DNA of 64,000 bases, taken from positions 2,567,014 to 2,631,013 of the forward strand of contig NZ_JAFN01000001.1 of the NCBI RefSeq assembly GCF_000526155.1, written 5' to 3'. Below the pieces are notes generated by a model. The model did not search any database, was not told where the DNA came from, and saw only the letters and a list, made by a program, of their open reading frames with translations. Positions 43,106 through 52,957 of this stretch are shown in pieces. The DNA is from Deferrisoma camini S3R1. Lineage in GTDB: Bacteria > Desulfobacterota > Deferrisomatia > Deferrisomatales > Deferrisomataceae. The position numbers and the translations under genes were made by a program. Numbering within the stretch: position 1 is the stretch's first letter; every line of letters begins with the position of its first letter.

Positions 43106-45303
43106 AGATGATCCCGCGAGGTTACGGAGAACACCGGCCGGGCACTCGGCACGGGCCGGCAGGCCGACACGCCATCGCGAACCGCCGACGCTCGAACCGG
43201 GGCACCGTGCTCGTGGCCGCCATGGTGATCCTGGCACTCCTGTCGCTGCTGGGGGCGGGCAGCCTCCTGAACGCCACCCTCGACACCCAGCTCGCCCGCA
43301 ACCAGGCAACCAGCAAGGAGGCGTTCTACGCGGCCGAGGCGGCCCTGGAGGTGGGGGTGGGCCGGGTCATGGCGGCCTTCCGGGACGAGCTGCGGCCCTA
43401 CACCCCGGGGACCACGGCCGACTGGACCGAGCCGTCCACGGCAGGCGGAGACCCCTACGACAACCCGTTCAACGGGTTCACCACCGAGTTCAAGATCACG
43501 AACTCCCTCGACCCCAACAACCCCGGCGCAGAGCCTGACCCGTTCCTGTTCACCACGGTCGAGAACAACCAGCAGATCATCCACTTTGCGTACGAGTACC
43601 AGGTGGAGGCCCGGGCCACCAGCGCCCTGGGCAGCGAGAGCATGGCCGAGACCGTGCGGGTGCTGGAGACCCCGCTGGTGCAGTACTACATCTTCTTCGA
43701 GGACGACCTCTCCTGGCACAACGGTCCCACCATGAACTCGTGGGGAAGGGTCCACACCAACGGGAACCTCTACTTTGCACCGGGGAGCGGCGGGATCTGG
43801 TTCCGGGACTATGACAACGCCGGGGCGGCCGCGCCCCACATCCTGACGGTGCACGGTGAGATCTACTCCGGAAAGTACCTGTTCGAAGGCAACACCATCG
43901 GCACGCGCTCGTCCGGGCCGGTGCGGGTGCGGGTGAGGAACCTGACCTCACCCCCAACCATACCGGTGACGACGGGGGACTGCGAGCAGATCAACACCAG
44001 CATCACGGCCACGAACGCCGGGGTCCAGGAGGCCCGCTTCGTGGACGCCAACGGCACCTACCACGTTCGCGTGGGCGTGGACCGGATGCCGAGCGCCTCG
44101 TACCAGACCCTCGCCCGCGACGGGTTCTACGAGGCCGCCGCCGACGACCCCAAGAAGCCCGACGTGGATGGCATAAAGATCGTGGTCGAGGGGGGCGCCC
44201 TGAAGATCTACTTCACCCCGAACGGCGGCGTGCAGGAGGACGTGACCGACCTGGTGCACAACTACTGGGTGGACGCCCTGGGGAACCCGGTGAACTTCGG
44301 AGCCTGGTCCACAGGGGCCAAGACCATGGCCGACGGCAACGTGGCGACCACCGTCACCCAGCTTCAGCCGGGAACCATGGTGTACTCGCCCGAGGCCCCC
44401 GTGACCACCGACGACACCGGGGCCGGATCGTACGACGGCACCCGGGGCAACATGAACCCCTGGTACCCCTGCATCCTCGAGCGTCGGGACCCCCGCGAGA
44501 ACAAAGAGGTGGACTTCACCGTGATCGACCTGCAGAGGCTCGAGCTCTGGTACCGGGACTACCTGGACTGGTCGGACAACGGCTCGTTCGACGGCAGCGT
44601 GGATCCGTTTGCCGACGGCCGGAGCCTGCTCATCTACGTCTCGCGCTCCCTCTCCGGCGGCGGGTTCGCCTCGGGCACCGGGGCGGGGAACCTCCAGGCC
44701 GTGAAGATTATCGGGTCCCGGGCGGGCCGCACCCGCACCACCAACGACCGGCAGGACGGATCCTCCCCCACCCTGGTGACCCGCACCAGCGTTGTCACCG
44801 ACAACCCCGTGTATTTGGACGGCGACCTGAACGTAGCGAGCCCAGGAGGGTCGGACGCCCCTGCCGGCCCGGGGGGGTTGGCCATCGTGAGCGATGCCGT
44901 GACCCTTCTCTCCAACAACTGGGGGCCCAGCCACAACGGCCAGACCGGGGGCACCTATACGAAAAACTCCGCATCGAACTCGGCTTTTAACGCGGCCCTG
45001 TTCACCGGCCGGTTCAACTTCCGCTCGGGCGGATCCGGCGAGGAAGCCGGGATCCACAACTTCCCTCGGTTCATCGAGAGCTGGTCGGGACGCGAGTGCC
45101 ACATCACCGGATGCCTGATCAATCTGTGGTTCAGCCAGCAGGCCACGGCCGAGTTCCGGTGCTGCGGCACAGGCACCGGCGACGTGTACACCCCCCCGCA
45201 GAGGTTTTTCGGGTGGGACGTGAACTTTCAGAGCCAGGACTACTGGCCTCCCTACGTGCCGAGCATCTACAGCGTGGAACGCGCATCCTGGCGCGAGGAT
45301 TAG
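43102..45303 (+). CDS. PilX-family pilus assembly protein, oversized
   Basis: 733 residues. After a basic N-terminus, residues about 33-60 (RGTVLVAAMVILALLSLLGAGSLL) form the PilX-type N-terminal helix (TVLVAAMVILALLSLL), without the usual Phe-Thr-Leu prepilin motif. The large remainder (PilX proteins are usually under 200 residues) is beta-rich and Asn/Gly-rich, with four cysteines near the C-terminus (HITGCLINL, FRCCGTG). It is likely a tip subunit with a displayed domain. It overlaps pilV by 4 bases and precedes pilW by 10 bases. Confidence 0.88.
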   Translation: MKMIPRGYGEHRPGTRHGPAGRHAIANRRRSNRGTVLVAAMVILALLSLLGAGSLLNATLDTQLARNQATSKEAFYAAEAALEVGVGRVMAAFRDELRPYTPGTTADWTEPSTAGGDPYDNPFNGFTTEFKITNSLDPNNPGAEPDPFLFTTVENNQQIIHFAYEYQVEARATSALGSESMAETVRVLETPLVQYYIFFEDDLSWHNGPTMNSWGRVHTNGNLYFAPGSGGIWFRDYDNAGAAAPHILTVHGEIYSGKYLFEGNTIGTRSSGPVRVRVRNLTSPPTIPVTTGDCEQINTSITATNAGVQEARFVDANGTYHVRVGVDRMPSASYQTLARDGFYEAAADDPKKPDVDGIKIVVEGGALKIYFTPNGGVQEDVTDLVHNYWVDALGNPVNFGAWSTGAKTMADGNVATTVTQLQPGTMVYSPEAPVTTDDTGAGSYDGTRGNMNPWYPCILERRDPRENKEVDFTVIDLQRLELWYRDYLDWSDNGSFDGSVDPFADGRSLLIYVSRSLSGGGFASGTGAGNLQAVKIIGSRAGRTRTTNDRQDGSSPTLVTRTSVVTDNPVYLDGDLNVASPGGSDAPAGPGGLAIVSDAVTLLSNNWGPSHNGQTGGTYTKNSASNSAFNAALFTGRFNFRSGGSGEEAGIHNFPRFIESWSGRECHITGCLINLWFSQQATAEFRCCGTGTGDVYTPPQRFFGWDVNFQSQDYWPPYVPSIYSVERASWRED

Positions 45304-45313
45304 GAGGACCGTC

Positions 45314-48300
45314 ATGCGGTACCGGCGCGGGTTCACCCTGGTGGAACTGCTGGTCACGATGGCCGTGGCCCTGATCCTGATGGCGGGGCTGTACCAGTTC
45401 TTCGTGAGCCAGCAGCGCAGCTACTCCACCCAGGACGAGGTGCTCCGGCTGCAACAGGAGGCCCGGATGGCCGAGGACCTCATGGTCAAGGCCATCCAGC
45501 AGACCGGCGCGTTCGCGCCGTCGCTCGGGACCACGGTGTCGCTGCGGGGCCAGGTGATCCTGGCCGCCTCGGACCACTACCTGACGCTCCAGTACGACGA
45601 CCCCTACCGTGACGCGGACAAAGGGGTGATCACCGCCCCTGAGATCGTGACCTACGCGGTGTCCAAGCCCTCGGGCTCGGCGACGGAGCGGGTGGGCGAC
45701 GACCCCACGGTGGCCAAGGCCAGCCGGACCGTGCGGGTGTTCTTCGACGCGGACGGCGACGGCGAGGTGGAGGCCTCGGAGGCCTTCGACCTTGCGATTC
45801 CCCTCGCCCTTTCCGGGCCGCCGTACACGTTGTACCGGGTGACGCCGGACGACAACGGCACGCCGACGTTCGAGGCCGTGGCCGCCCGGGTCGAGAACCT
45901 GGTGCTGCGCTACTACGATCACAACGGCAACCCGCTGCCCCGCGACCCCACGACCGGGGCGGCCGTGGACCCGCCCTACGTGCTCGACGAAACCGAGCGG
46001 GCCCAGGTGCGAACGATCGAGATCGAGCTAACCCTGAGGACCCGCAACGACGATCCCCGTTACTCGGCCTCGTTCGTGTACCCGGCCGGCACGGTGGGCT
46101 CCTACGACACCTCGGGCGACCCCAGCTCCACCGACGTCACGGTCACCGACGGCTACCGCCGCCGCACCTTCACCACCCGGGTCTCCCCCCGCAACCTCTC
46201 GGCCAACACCTGCGGCCGGATCACAGTGAACGCCTCCCCTGCAAACCCCCAATGCCCGGCCTCTTCTACGGTAAAGGTCAACGTGGCAGATCAGTACGGC
46301 GACCCCGTAGCCGGCACCACGGTGACCTTGAGCCTGCCCTCCGGCTCCGGGGCATCCTTCATTAGCGGCGGGTCGGCCGTCTCGACCACGGCGACCACCG
46401 ACACCAATGGTGACGTCTCGGCCACCGTGTACTACACCGGCACAGCCAGGGTGATCCCGGTGTCGGCGCAGGCCGTTGTGGACTGCCGGCCCAGCGGCCC
46501 CGCCAATTTCACTCTCATCGGGTCGGTACCCATCGAGTTCCAACCCGGCGACCCGGTGCGGGTGGAACTCACCGAGATCCCCCACGGCCCGGCCCACGCC
46601 ACCTACCTGGACACCTCTGACGCCTCCTGCTCGGCGGCCGGATCGTTCACGTTCAAAGCCCAGGCCTACGATGCCTGCGACAACGAGGTAGACCCGCTCC
46701 CCGGGCTTTCTTTCCAGACCGCTGACGGCACCGGCTCGGCCTTCGGTTCGGTCAGTCCGTCCGCGTTCTCCTCAACCGGGGAGACCTTCACCGTGCAACT
46801 GCCCGCCTCCGGCCCGTACGGGGCTCCCCAAGACGCGAGCGGCTACTTCCACCAGTTCGTGCAAGCCGCCGGCACGCCTTCATGGCTCACCGGCGGCATC
46901 ACAGCCACGGACGATCAGGGGCACACGCTGGGGTTTCCTTTCAGCGCGACCGTGCGTCCCTGGCCGCCGGCGAGCCTGGGCGCCCTCTCCGGGAACATCG
47001 CGGGCACCACCCATACCGACTGCCCGAGCCCGGCCGTGGCCGACACCTTTCGGGTGTACGACTGCTACCAGAACCCGATCTACTCCCTGGGCGGCGGGTA
47101 CCAGGTGACCCCAACCCTCACCAACGACGCCTCGGGTCCCTCGGACCAGGGCTCGGTCTCGCCGACGTCCATCACCACGGCCGCGACCCCACCCGATTAC
47201 GAGGTGACCTATACCCCACCAAACTGCACCCTGGGCCCCCAGGCGGGCAAGCAGGTGACTCCCCAGATTACCCTTACCCTGGAAAACGGAGGTACGCCCA
47301 AAGCCACCCTGGGCCCCACGAACCTGACGCTGGAGGCCTGCGTGGACTGCCAGCTCACAGCGAGCCCGGCCACCATGACCCAATGTTCCGGCTCCACCAC
47401 CATTACGGTGTCGGGGTGCAACAAAGACGGTCAGCCGGTGCGGCTGACCGTTTCGAGCACCGGGGGCGATGCCTCGTTCAGCTCGTCTGGCATCGTGACC
47501 CAGACCACGGTGACACTGAGCGGGACTGCCCCCTCCACCGCCTCGGCCGACCTGTACCTGGGCAACGCCCAAAACGGCGACATCCTCACCGTGACCGCGG
47601 AGTATCTCGACCCCTCGACCGGCGACGTACTCGGCACCTGCGGGCCGGTGACGATCCCCGTCTCGAGCGCATGTGTGGACCTGAGGGTGTTCCCCGACAA
47701 CACGTACACCACTGAGGTGGGCAACCTGCCGGGGCAGGTGAGCTGCATCTCCAATATCGACGCCCTGTACTTCGAGGTGGAGGACTGCCAGTGGCAGCCC
47801 CTCAGGCTCTACAAGGCTGTGCGGGTGTATGCATTGGCGGATACGAACGGGGACGGCAACGCCGACTACCTTGATCAAGAAGAGGTCGATCTCGATCCGT
47901 TCCCGGCCACTGCCACCCCCCCCCTGTACTTTCGCTCGGTCCTGGGGCTGCCCCTCCAGCCGAACCCCACGCCCACCGTGCTCGACGGAGTCCTCACCTA
48001 CCCGTCAGGCAAAACCGTGCAGATCCTGGCCGCATACCGGGATCCCAACGATCCCGTGGGCGACGACTACTGGCGGAACCTGAACGCGCCAGTGCCGTCT
48101 TCGTTCTTGTCGAGCCTTTCGAGCGCGCTGAGGCAGTGCGAGAAGTACTTCACCCTAACGGTGCCCTTGCCCATCTGCTTCCCGAACGCGGTCACCTCTG
48201 GTGGCGGGGGCATCTGGCACGGGAACTTCAAGATCCATTGGGGAGACGTTGTGGTCCGAGGGGACGTGAAGCTGGCCCCCACCCCCAAGTTCCTCCTCAA

Positions 48301-51103
48301 AGAGTCCACCGCCCCCTTGAATGGAAGTCCATACACAGGCACCGGCAACCGAGACCGATTCTTCGACCTCTATGTGGGCAAGAACTACGATGGCTCAGGG
48401 GGGAACTACATCGAAAACAGCGGCGTCCCGGTCCCCAACAGCGATCCGTCCACGATCGACCGACCTTTCATCTCGGGGGGGGAAGGCGCATCTTTGGGGA
48501 CGAGCTACGGAAACTACTTCCGGAACCTCTCTTACGAAAAGATCAGCGAGATGCTTCGGGAGCTCGATTACGACACCATGAAGACCCTGGCCCAGGACCG
48601 GGGGGTGTACTGGTACACGCTCCCCACAGGCCAGCTTCGCAACCCCGTCACCGGAGACGTGGTTGCCGATCTCGACACGCTCCTGGACATGCCCGGTCCG
48701 GGGCTTCCGGGCGCGTACCACGATGGAGAGTTCATCTTCGTCGACACCTTCGGAACAACAACGACGCCCCCCTCGACCACGGGGGTGGACATCGACAGCA
48801 CGCCCTTGAGTTCGCTTCCGAGCTTTCAAATTAGGAACATCTACACCGAGGGGATCATCTACATCGCGGGCTCCCTAGACTTTAAAGGGGGAGGAGGGGG
48901 GTTCAACCTGAACGTCACGACCCCTCCGGAGTACGACACGCGCTACGACCACAACGACCCGGCGGCCACTTTCACGGCAGGGGACCTCCCCATCCGCCCC
49001 GATCCGGCCCAAACCCAGCAAGCCGTGACGCTGTCCTCCATCAACGTGAACGGCGGGATCTACTTGGACGGCGAGGCCCTTTTCTCTGGCAACCCATCGA
49101 TCTTCGGCGCCATAACGGCCGAGCGGGGGTATCAAGGCAACGGGACCCCCGAGATCTGGTACAACTACACCCTGAACCAGAGCGGGGAGAACGAGTCCCT
49201 GTGCATCGCCTGCTGCACCCTCGAGATCTCACCGTCCGCCGTCCAAGTGCCTCTTGGGGGCGCCACCACCCTTGCGGCTGTTTCCGCGGCCGGCACGGTG
49301 CAATGGGTGAGCGAGAATCCCACCGTGGCGTCGGTGGACTCCTCGGGGATTGTCACGGCCAACGCCATCGGCGTGACCCGGGTCAAGGCCGTGGACACCA
49401 ACAATTGCTTTGCCTGGGCAACGGTGGAGGTGACGGATCCGTGCACGCTCATGCGGATCAGCCCCCAGAACCCGTCGATCACAACGGGCGGAACCGAGTC
49501 GTTCAGCGTGGTGAACGCACCGGTCGGAGTGAGTATCGTGTGGGGATCCAGCGATCCCACCGTAGCCACAATCGATCCCGCCACGGGCCTGGCCACCGGG
49601 ATCGGCGGCGGCACGACCGTCATTACCGCCCAGGACACGAGCGGAACCTGTCCCGATTGGACCGGCACCGTGGGCGGGTTCGCGGACGACGAGACCCTTC
49701 TGACCGTGAACTGCGGGCTCGCCATCTCGTCCGCACCCTCATCGGTGAACGTGGGCGACGACATCGTGCTCACCGCCACAGGCGGCTACGGCACGGTGAC
49801 ATGGACTCCGGACAATCCAACGTTGGTGACGCCGGGGTCGGCAACGGGCGACTCGGCCACGTTCACTGCGGATGCCGCCGGCACGGTGACGTTCACCGCC
49901 AAAGACTCGGCGGCGTGTGAAGACACAGTGAGCGTTGAGATCGTCTCCACGTGTCCGAGCCACACCGTGGCGACCACGATCCCCTCGGACGGTGCTTACT
50001 ACGGGGTCTACACCCCAAACGGGAAAACTCTCACCTGGAGGGCGATCCCCGACGACAACGACGGATCTGCCGACTCGCTGGACAACATCGACCGGCTGGA
50101 GTTCGTCATCAAAGATCCAAGCGGCACGGTGATCCACACACAGACCGAAAGCCAGGACTGGTACTGTGGATTTGGCGGCAACGGCCCGTGCAACACCAAG
50201 GACGTGAGCACATGGGCGCAAGGAACCTACACGTTGGAAGTCACTGCTTACACTAAGGCATCTCACCCTTGCGGGGTGAGCACGGTCAGCGACTCGATCC
50301 AGATCAAAGTCGATAATAGCCCCATCGAGGTCGGACGGATCTCCGGCCTCACCGACTCCTGGCAAACCGTGACATTTAGCCGCCCGTTTTCGGATCCGGT
50401 GGTGGTGGCGAAGCCCCTGAGCCTCAACGACGGCGATCCAGCCACCGTGAGAATCCGAAACGTCACCTCCACCGGGTTCGAGATCCGCGTCGAGGAGTAC
50501 GAGTATCAAGACGGAACCCACGGCGGGGAAACCGTGAGTTACCTGGTGGTGGCAAGGGGCCGCCACACCCTGCCGGACGGCACCGTGGTCGAAGCTGGTA
50601 CCAGCTCGGCGCCCGGGGACGGCACTTGGACCTCAGTTTCGTTTGCTTCCGCGTTCCCTTCGACGCCCGTGGTGGCTACCTCGGTGATCACTGTGAATGA
50701 GGCCGACACCGTGGTCACCCGGAACAGGAACGTAGGCACTAGCGGTTTCGACGTCCGACTTCAGGAGGAGGAAGCGCTGCGCTACAACCATGCGGCCGAG
50801 ACCGTGGCCTGGGTGGCGTGGGAACCCGGCTCCGGGACGGCCTGGGGCATCCGGTACGAGGTGGGCACCACGGGCGACTCGGTGACCGACGGCTTCACCA
50901 CGGTGTCCTTCGCCACCTCGTTCACCGGCCCTCCCTTTCTCATCGCCGACATGCAGACCCAGGACGGAGGCGACACCGCGAACCTGAGGTACCAGAACCT
51001 CACGGCCACCTCATTCCAGGTGCAGGTGGACGAGGAAGAGTCCCAAAACCCCGAGACCAATCACATCACCGAGGTGGTGGGGTACATGGCCTTCGAGCCG
51101 TGA
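45314..51103 (+). CDS. Giant PilW-type minor pilin fused to an adhesin (Ig-like and lectin-like domains)
   Basis: 1929 residues. The N-terminus RRGFTLVELLVTMAVALILMAGL is a normal prepilin leader and the first about 290 residues look like PilW. Then come Ig-like repeats (about 295-880, each with paired Cys), a unique middle (about 880-1300), three bacterial Ig-like segments, at least two Big_2-like (about 1303-1545, for example IVWGSSDPTVATIDPATGLATG), a folding domain and three tandem C-terminal modules of about 80 residues (about 1670-1929) with W/F-xxVSFxxxF and RxRNVxxTGF, resembling H-type lectin domains. PilW is usually 200-400 residues. AGGAGG precedes the ATG. This would make an exposed tip adhesin assembled through its own pilin domain. 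Confidence 0.9.
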   Translation: MRYRRGFTLVELLVTMAVALILMAGLYQFFVSQQRSYSTQDEVLRLQQEARMAEDLMVKAIQQTGAFAPSLGTTVSLRGQVILAASDHYLTLQYDDPYRDADKGVITAPEIVTYAVSKPSGSATERVGDDPTVAKASRTVRVFFDADGDGEVEASEAFDLAIPLALSGPPYTLYRVTPDDNGTPTFEAVAARVENLVLRYYDHNGNPLPRDPTTGAAVDPPYVLDETERAQVRTIEIELTLRTRNDDPRYSASFVYPAGTVGSYDTSGDPSSTDVTVTDGYRRRTFTTRVSPRNLSANTCGRITVNASPANPQCPASSTVKVNVADQYGDPVAGTTVTLSLPSGSGASFISGGSAVSTTATTDTNGDVSATVYYTGTARVIPVSAQAVVDCRPSGPANFTLIGSVPIEFQPGDPVRVELTEIPHGPAHATYLDTSDASCSAAGSFTFKAQAYDACDNEVDPLPGLSFQTADGTGSAFGSVSPSAFSSTGETFTVQLPASGPYGAPQDASGYFHQFVQAAGTPSWLTGGITATDDQGHTLGFPFSATVRPWPPASLGALSGNIAGTTHTDCPSPAVADTFRVYDCYQNPIYSLGGGYQVTPTLTNDASGPSDQGSVSPTSITTAATPPDYEVTYTPPNCTLGPQAGKQVTPQITLTLENGGTPKATLGPTNLTLEACVDCQLTASPATMTQCSGSTTITVSGCNKDGQPVRLTVSSTGGDASFSSSGIVTQTTVTLSGTAPSTASADLYLGNAQNGDILTVTAEYLDPSTGDVLGTCGPVTIPVSSACVDLRVFPDNTYTTEVGNLPGQVSCISNIDALYFEVEDCQWQPLRLYKAVRVYALADTNGDGNADYLDQEEVDLDPFPATATPPLYFRSVLGLPLQPNPTPTVLDGVLTYPSGKTVQILAAYRDPNDPVGDDYWRNLNAPVPSSFLSSLSSALRQCEKYFTLTVPLPICFPNAVTSGGGGIWHGNFKIHWGDVVVRGDVKLAPTPKFLLKESTAPLNGSPYTGTGNRDRFFDLYVGKNYDGSGGNYIENSGVPVPNSDPSTIDRPFISGGEGASLGTSYGNYFRNLSYEKISEMLRELDYDTMKTLAQDRGVYWYTLPTGQLRNPVTGDVVADLDTLLDMPGPGLPGAYHDGEFIFVDTFGTTTTPPSTTGVDIDSTPLSSLPSFQIRNIYTEGIIYIAGSLDFKGGGGGFNLNVTTPPEYDTRYDHNDPAATFTAGDLPIRPDPAQTQQAVTLSSINVNGGIYLDGEALFSGNPSIFGAITAERGYQGNGTPEIWYNYTLNQSGENESLCIACCTLEISPSAVQVPLGGATTLAAVSAAGTVQWVSENPTVASVDSSGIVTANAIGVTRVKAVDTNNCFAWATVEVTDPCTLMRISPQNPSITTGGTESFSVVNAPVGVSIVWGSSDPTVATIDPATGLATGIGGGTTVITAQDTSGTCPDWTGTVGGFADDETLLTVNCGLAISSAPSSVNVGDDIVLTATGGYGTVTWTPDNPTLVTPGSATGDSATFTADAAGTVTFTAKDSAACEDTVSVEIVSTCPSHTVATTIPSDGAYYGVYTPNGKTLTWRAIPDDNDGSADSLDNIDRLEFVIKDPSGTVIHTQTESQDWYCGFGGNGPCNTKDVSTWAQGTYTLEVTAYTKASHPCGVSTVSDSIQIKVDNSPIEVGRISGLTDSWQTVTFSRPFSDPVVVAKPLSLNDGDPATVRIRNVTSTGFEIRVEEYEYQDGTHGGETVSYLVVARGRHTLPDGTVVEAGTSSAPGDGTWTSVSFASAFPSTPVVATSVITVNEADTVVTRNRNVGTSGFDVRLQEEEALRYNHAAETVAWVAWEPGSGTAWGIRYEVGTTGDSVTDGFTTVSFATSFTGPPFLIADMQTQDGGDTANLRYQNLTATSFQVQVDEEESQNPETNHITEVVGYMAFEP

Positions 51104-51124
51104 GCCGCTGCGGGCCGGTTCGAC

Positions 51125-51161
51125 GCGCCCGGGCTCCCCGAGGGCCCGGGCGCTTTTCGTT
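51125..51161 (+). terminator. Intrinsic terminator of the pilus operon
   Basis: GCGCCCGGGC (51125-51134) pairs perfectly with GCCCGGGCGC (51144-51153), a 9-base loop between, followed by TTTTCGTT. It lies 22 bases after the giant pilW stop. Confidence 0.8.
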
Positions 51162-51289
51162 CCCGGACCGGACTGGACGAACGACGCGGAGCCGTTAAAC
51201 GTTTTCGGACTTCTGGTGCATGCCTTGCGAGACGGGATCCCCGTCTTCGGCGAGGCGAATGCAGGCTCCGAAAGGAACACGAGACACGA

Positions 51290-52030
51290 ATGGGGAACCG
51301 GCCCGTTGTGGGATGCTCTGGCTTTCCCGTGGCCCGCGCCCGCTACTGGGAGCGGTTCCGGGCCGTGGAGGTGCAGCAGACCTTTTACCGCCCCCCACGG
51401 ATCGCTACGTTGGAACGCTGGCGGGCCGAGGCGCCCGCCGAGGCCGTGTTCGCCCTCAAGGCCTGGCAGGTGGTGACCCACCCGGCCACGAGCCCCACGT
51501 ACCGGCGGCTGGCACGGCCCGTGGCGCCGGACCGGCGGGACCGGTACGGGTTCTTTCAGCCCACCGAGGAGGTGGCCGGGGGGTGGAACGTGACCCGGGA
51601 GGCAGCCCTCGCCCTCGGCGCAGTCGCTGTGCTGTTCCAGTGCCCGGCCTCGTTCCGCCCCACCCCGGAGAACGTCGAGAACCTCCGGCGATTCTTCCGG
51701 GGCATCGGCCCCCAGCCGTTCCTCCTGGCCTGGGAGCCCCGGGGCCCCTGGCCCCGGGAGCTCGTGGGGGAACTTTGCCAGGACCTGGGGCTCGTCCACG
51801 CCGTGGACCCCTTTGGAGCCGACCCGACCACGCCCGACCCCGTCTATCTCCGGCTCCACGGCCGGGGCGGGTACCGGTACCGATACTCCGACGGGGAACT
51901 TCGGGAGCTCGCCACGCGCCTGCGCGGCCGCACGGGGTTCGTGTTCTTCAACAACGACCACATGTGGGAGGACGCCCGGCGGTTTCTCCAAGCGTCTGCC
52001 GGGGTTGCCGGAGGTGGGGGCCGAGGATAA
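51290..52030 (+). CDS. DUF72 (YecE-like) protein
   Basis: 246 residues with the DUF72 opening VGCSGFPVARARYWERFRAVEVQQTFYRPP (TIM-barrel fold, first strand and helix), and the closing YLRLHGRGGYRYRYSDGELRELA and VFFNNDHMWEDARRFL, the conserved family end. The function is unknown; a barrel enzyme is expected. The stop lies just before the antitoxin gene. Confidence 0.88.
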   Translation: MGNRPVVGCSGFPVARARYWERFRAVEVQQTFYRPPRIATLERWRAEAPAEAVFALKAWQVVTHPATSPTYRRLARPVAPDRRDRYGFFQPTEEVAGGWNVTREAALALGAVAVLFQCPASFRPTPENVENLRRFFRGIGPQPFLLAWEPRGPWPRELVGELCQDLGLVHAVDPFGADPTTPDPVYLRLHGRGGYRYRYSDGELRELATRLRGRTGFVFFNNDHMWEDARRFLQASAGVAGGGGRG

Positions 52031-52073
52031 GATGGCCTTGGATTGCGGCCCATCCTTCATCTTGGGGGTTCCG

Positions 52074-52310
52074 ATGGGTGCAGTACGAAGGGAGATCGAC
52101 CGCCTCCTGGAGGGGCTTCCGCCGGAGCAGCAGGAGGAAGTGTTGCGATTCGTCCGGCGGTTGACGACGGCGCGCCCCTCTCCGGGGTCCACCAGACCCT
52201 CGTTTTCCTGGGCCGGGGCATTGAAGGCGACGGACCGGGGGAAGACCTCGGTGGAACTGCAACACGAGGCCCTGGTTGTCCGGTTGGGAACGCATGGAAC
52301 TCCTTCTTGA
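52074..52310 (+). CDS. Antitoxin of a PIN toxin-antitoxin pair (DUF2281-like)
   Basis: About 78 residues from ATG 52074; an in-frame ATG at 52032 gives 14 extra residues. The helix REIDRLLEGLPPEQQEEVLRFVRRL and the closing SWAGALK and TSVELQHEAL match the small antitoxins paired with PIN toxins. It overlaps the toxin gene by 17 bases, a usual TA arrangement ensuring coupled translation. Confidence 0.8.
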   Translation: MGAVRREIDRLLEGLPPEQQEEVLRFVRRLTTARPSPGSTRPSFSWAGALKATDRGKTSVELQHEALVVRLGTHGTPS

Positions 52311-52686
52311 CACCAACATCTTTCTAGAGGTGTTCCTGGACCAGGCTCATGCCGCGGACGCCCGACGCATTCTGACAACGGGGGACCACACCCGGTGGAT
52401 GACCGACTTCTCCCTGCACTCGATCGGGGTGCTTCTGTTCCGCCGCAGCCTCCAGGGCGTGTTCGGGGAGTTCGTGAAAGACATCATCTCCCCGGGAGTC
52501 GTGCGGATCGTTTCTCTGCCGGAGGACCAGGTCCCGAACCTCTGCGCTGCTTCCCGGCGGTTCGGGTTGGATTTTGACGACGCCTACCAGTACGCTACAG
52601 CCCGCTGGCTCAACCTTTCGCTCGTGAGCTTCGATTCCGACTTCGATCGCACCAACCTGCCTCGGTTGGATCCTTCGCACATCTGA
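52294..52686 (+). CDS. PIN-domain toxin (VapC-like ribonuclease)
   Basis: About 130 residues. The first acidic residue of the PIN site is in MELLLDTNIFLEVFL, and the remaining metal ligands in GLDFDDAYQYATA and LVSFDSDFDRT. PIN toxins cleave RNA; the upstream gene would neutralise it. A TTG 6 codons upstream is an alternative start. Confidence 0.85.
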   Translation: MELLLDTNIFLEVFLDQAHAADARRILTTGDHTRWMTDFSLHSIGVLLFRRSLQGVFGEFVKDIISPGVVRIVSLPEDQVPNLCAASRRFGLDFDDAYQYATARWLNLSLVSFDSDFDRTNLPRLDPSHI

Positions 52687-52767
52687 GAAAATGGATCTCG
52701 AGTTCACACCCTGACGCGCCGATCAGGAAGACCGGCGGCGTATCCCCATTTTGCACGCGAGGAGACC

Positions 52768-52935
52768 ATGGCACGAGAGAGGAAGACGAAACCGTCGGAG
52801 GCCGGGGAGGCTTACGTGAAGAAGCTGAACTTCGCCCGCAAGATCCACGAGAAGCTCGACGACGGGGCCCTTTTGGCCCTGTGCGAGTACTACGGGGATG
52901 ACGACGGAGAGGACTGCGAGAACGACGCCTGTTAG
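52768..52935 (+). CDS. Small acidic protein of 55 residues, unknown
   Basis: Starts ATG after AGGAG at a 3-base spacing and ends TAG. The N-terminus is basic (ARERKTKPSE), the centre a helix (AYVKKLNFARKIHEKLDD), and the end is very acidic with two cysteines (YYGDDDGEDCENDAC). No hit I can name. It is followed by a strong hairpin, which supports an expressed short gene. The function is unknown. Confidence 0.6.
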   Translation: MARERKTKPSEAGEAYVKKLNFARKIHEKLDDGALLALCEYYGDDDGEDCENDAC

Positions 52936-52957
52936 GAAACACCCTCCCCATTTGCGA

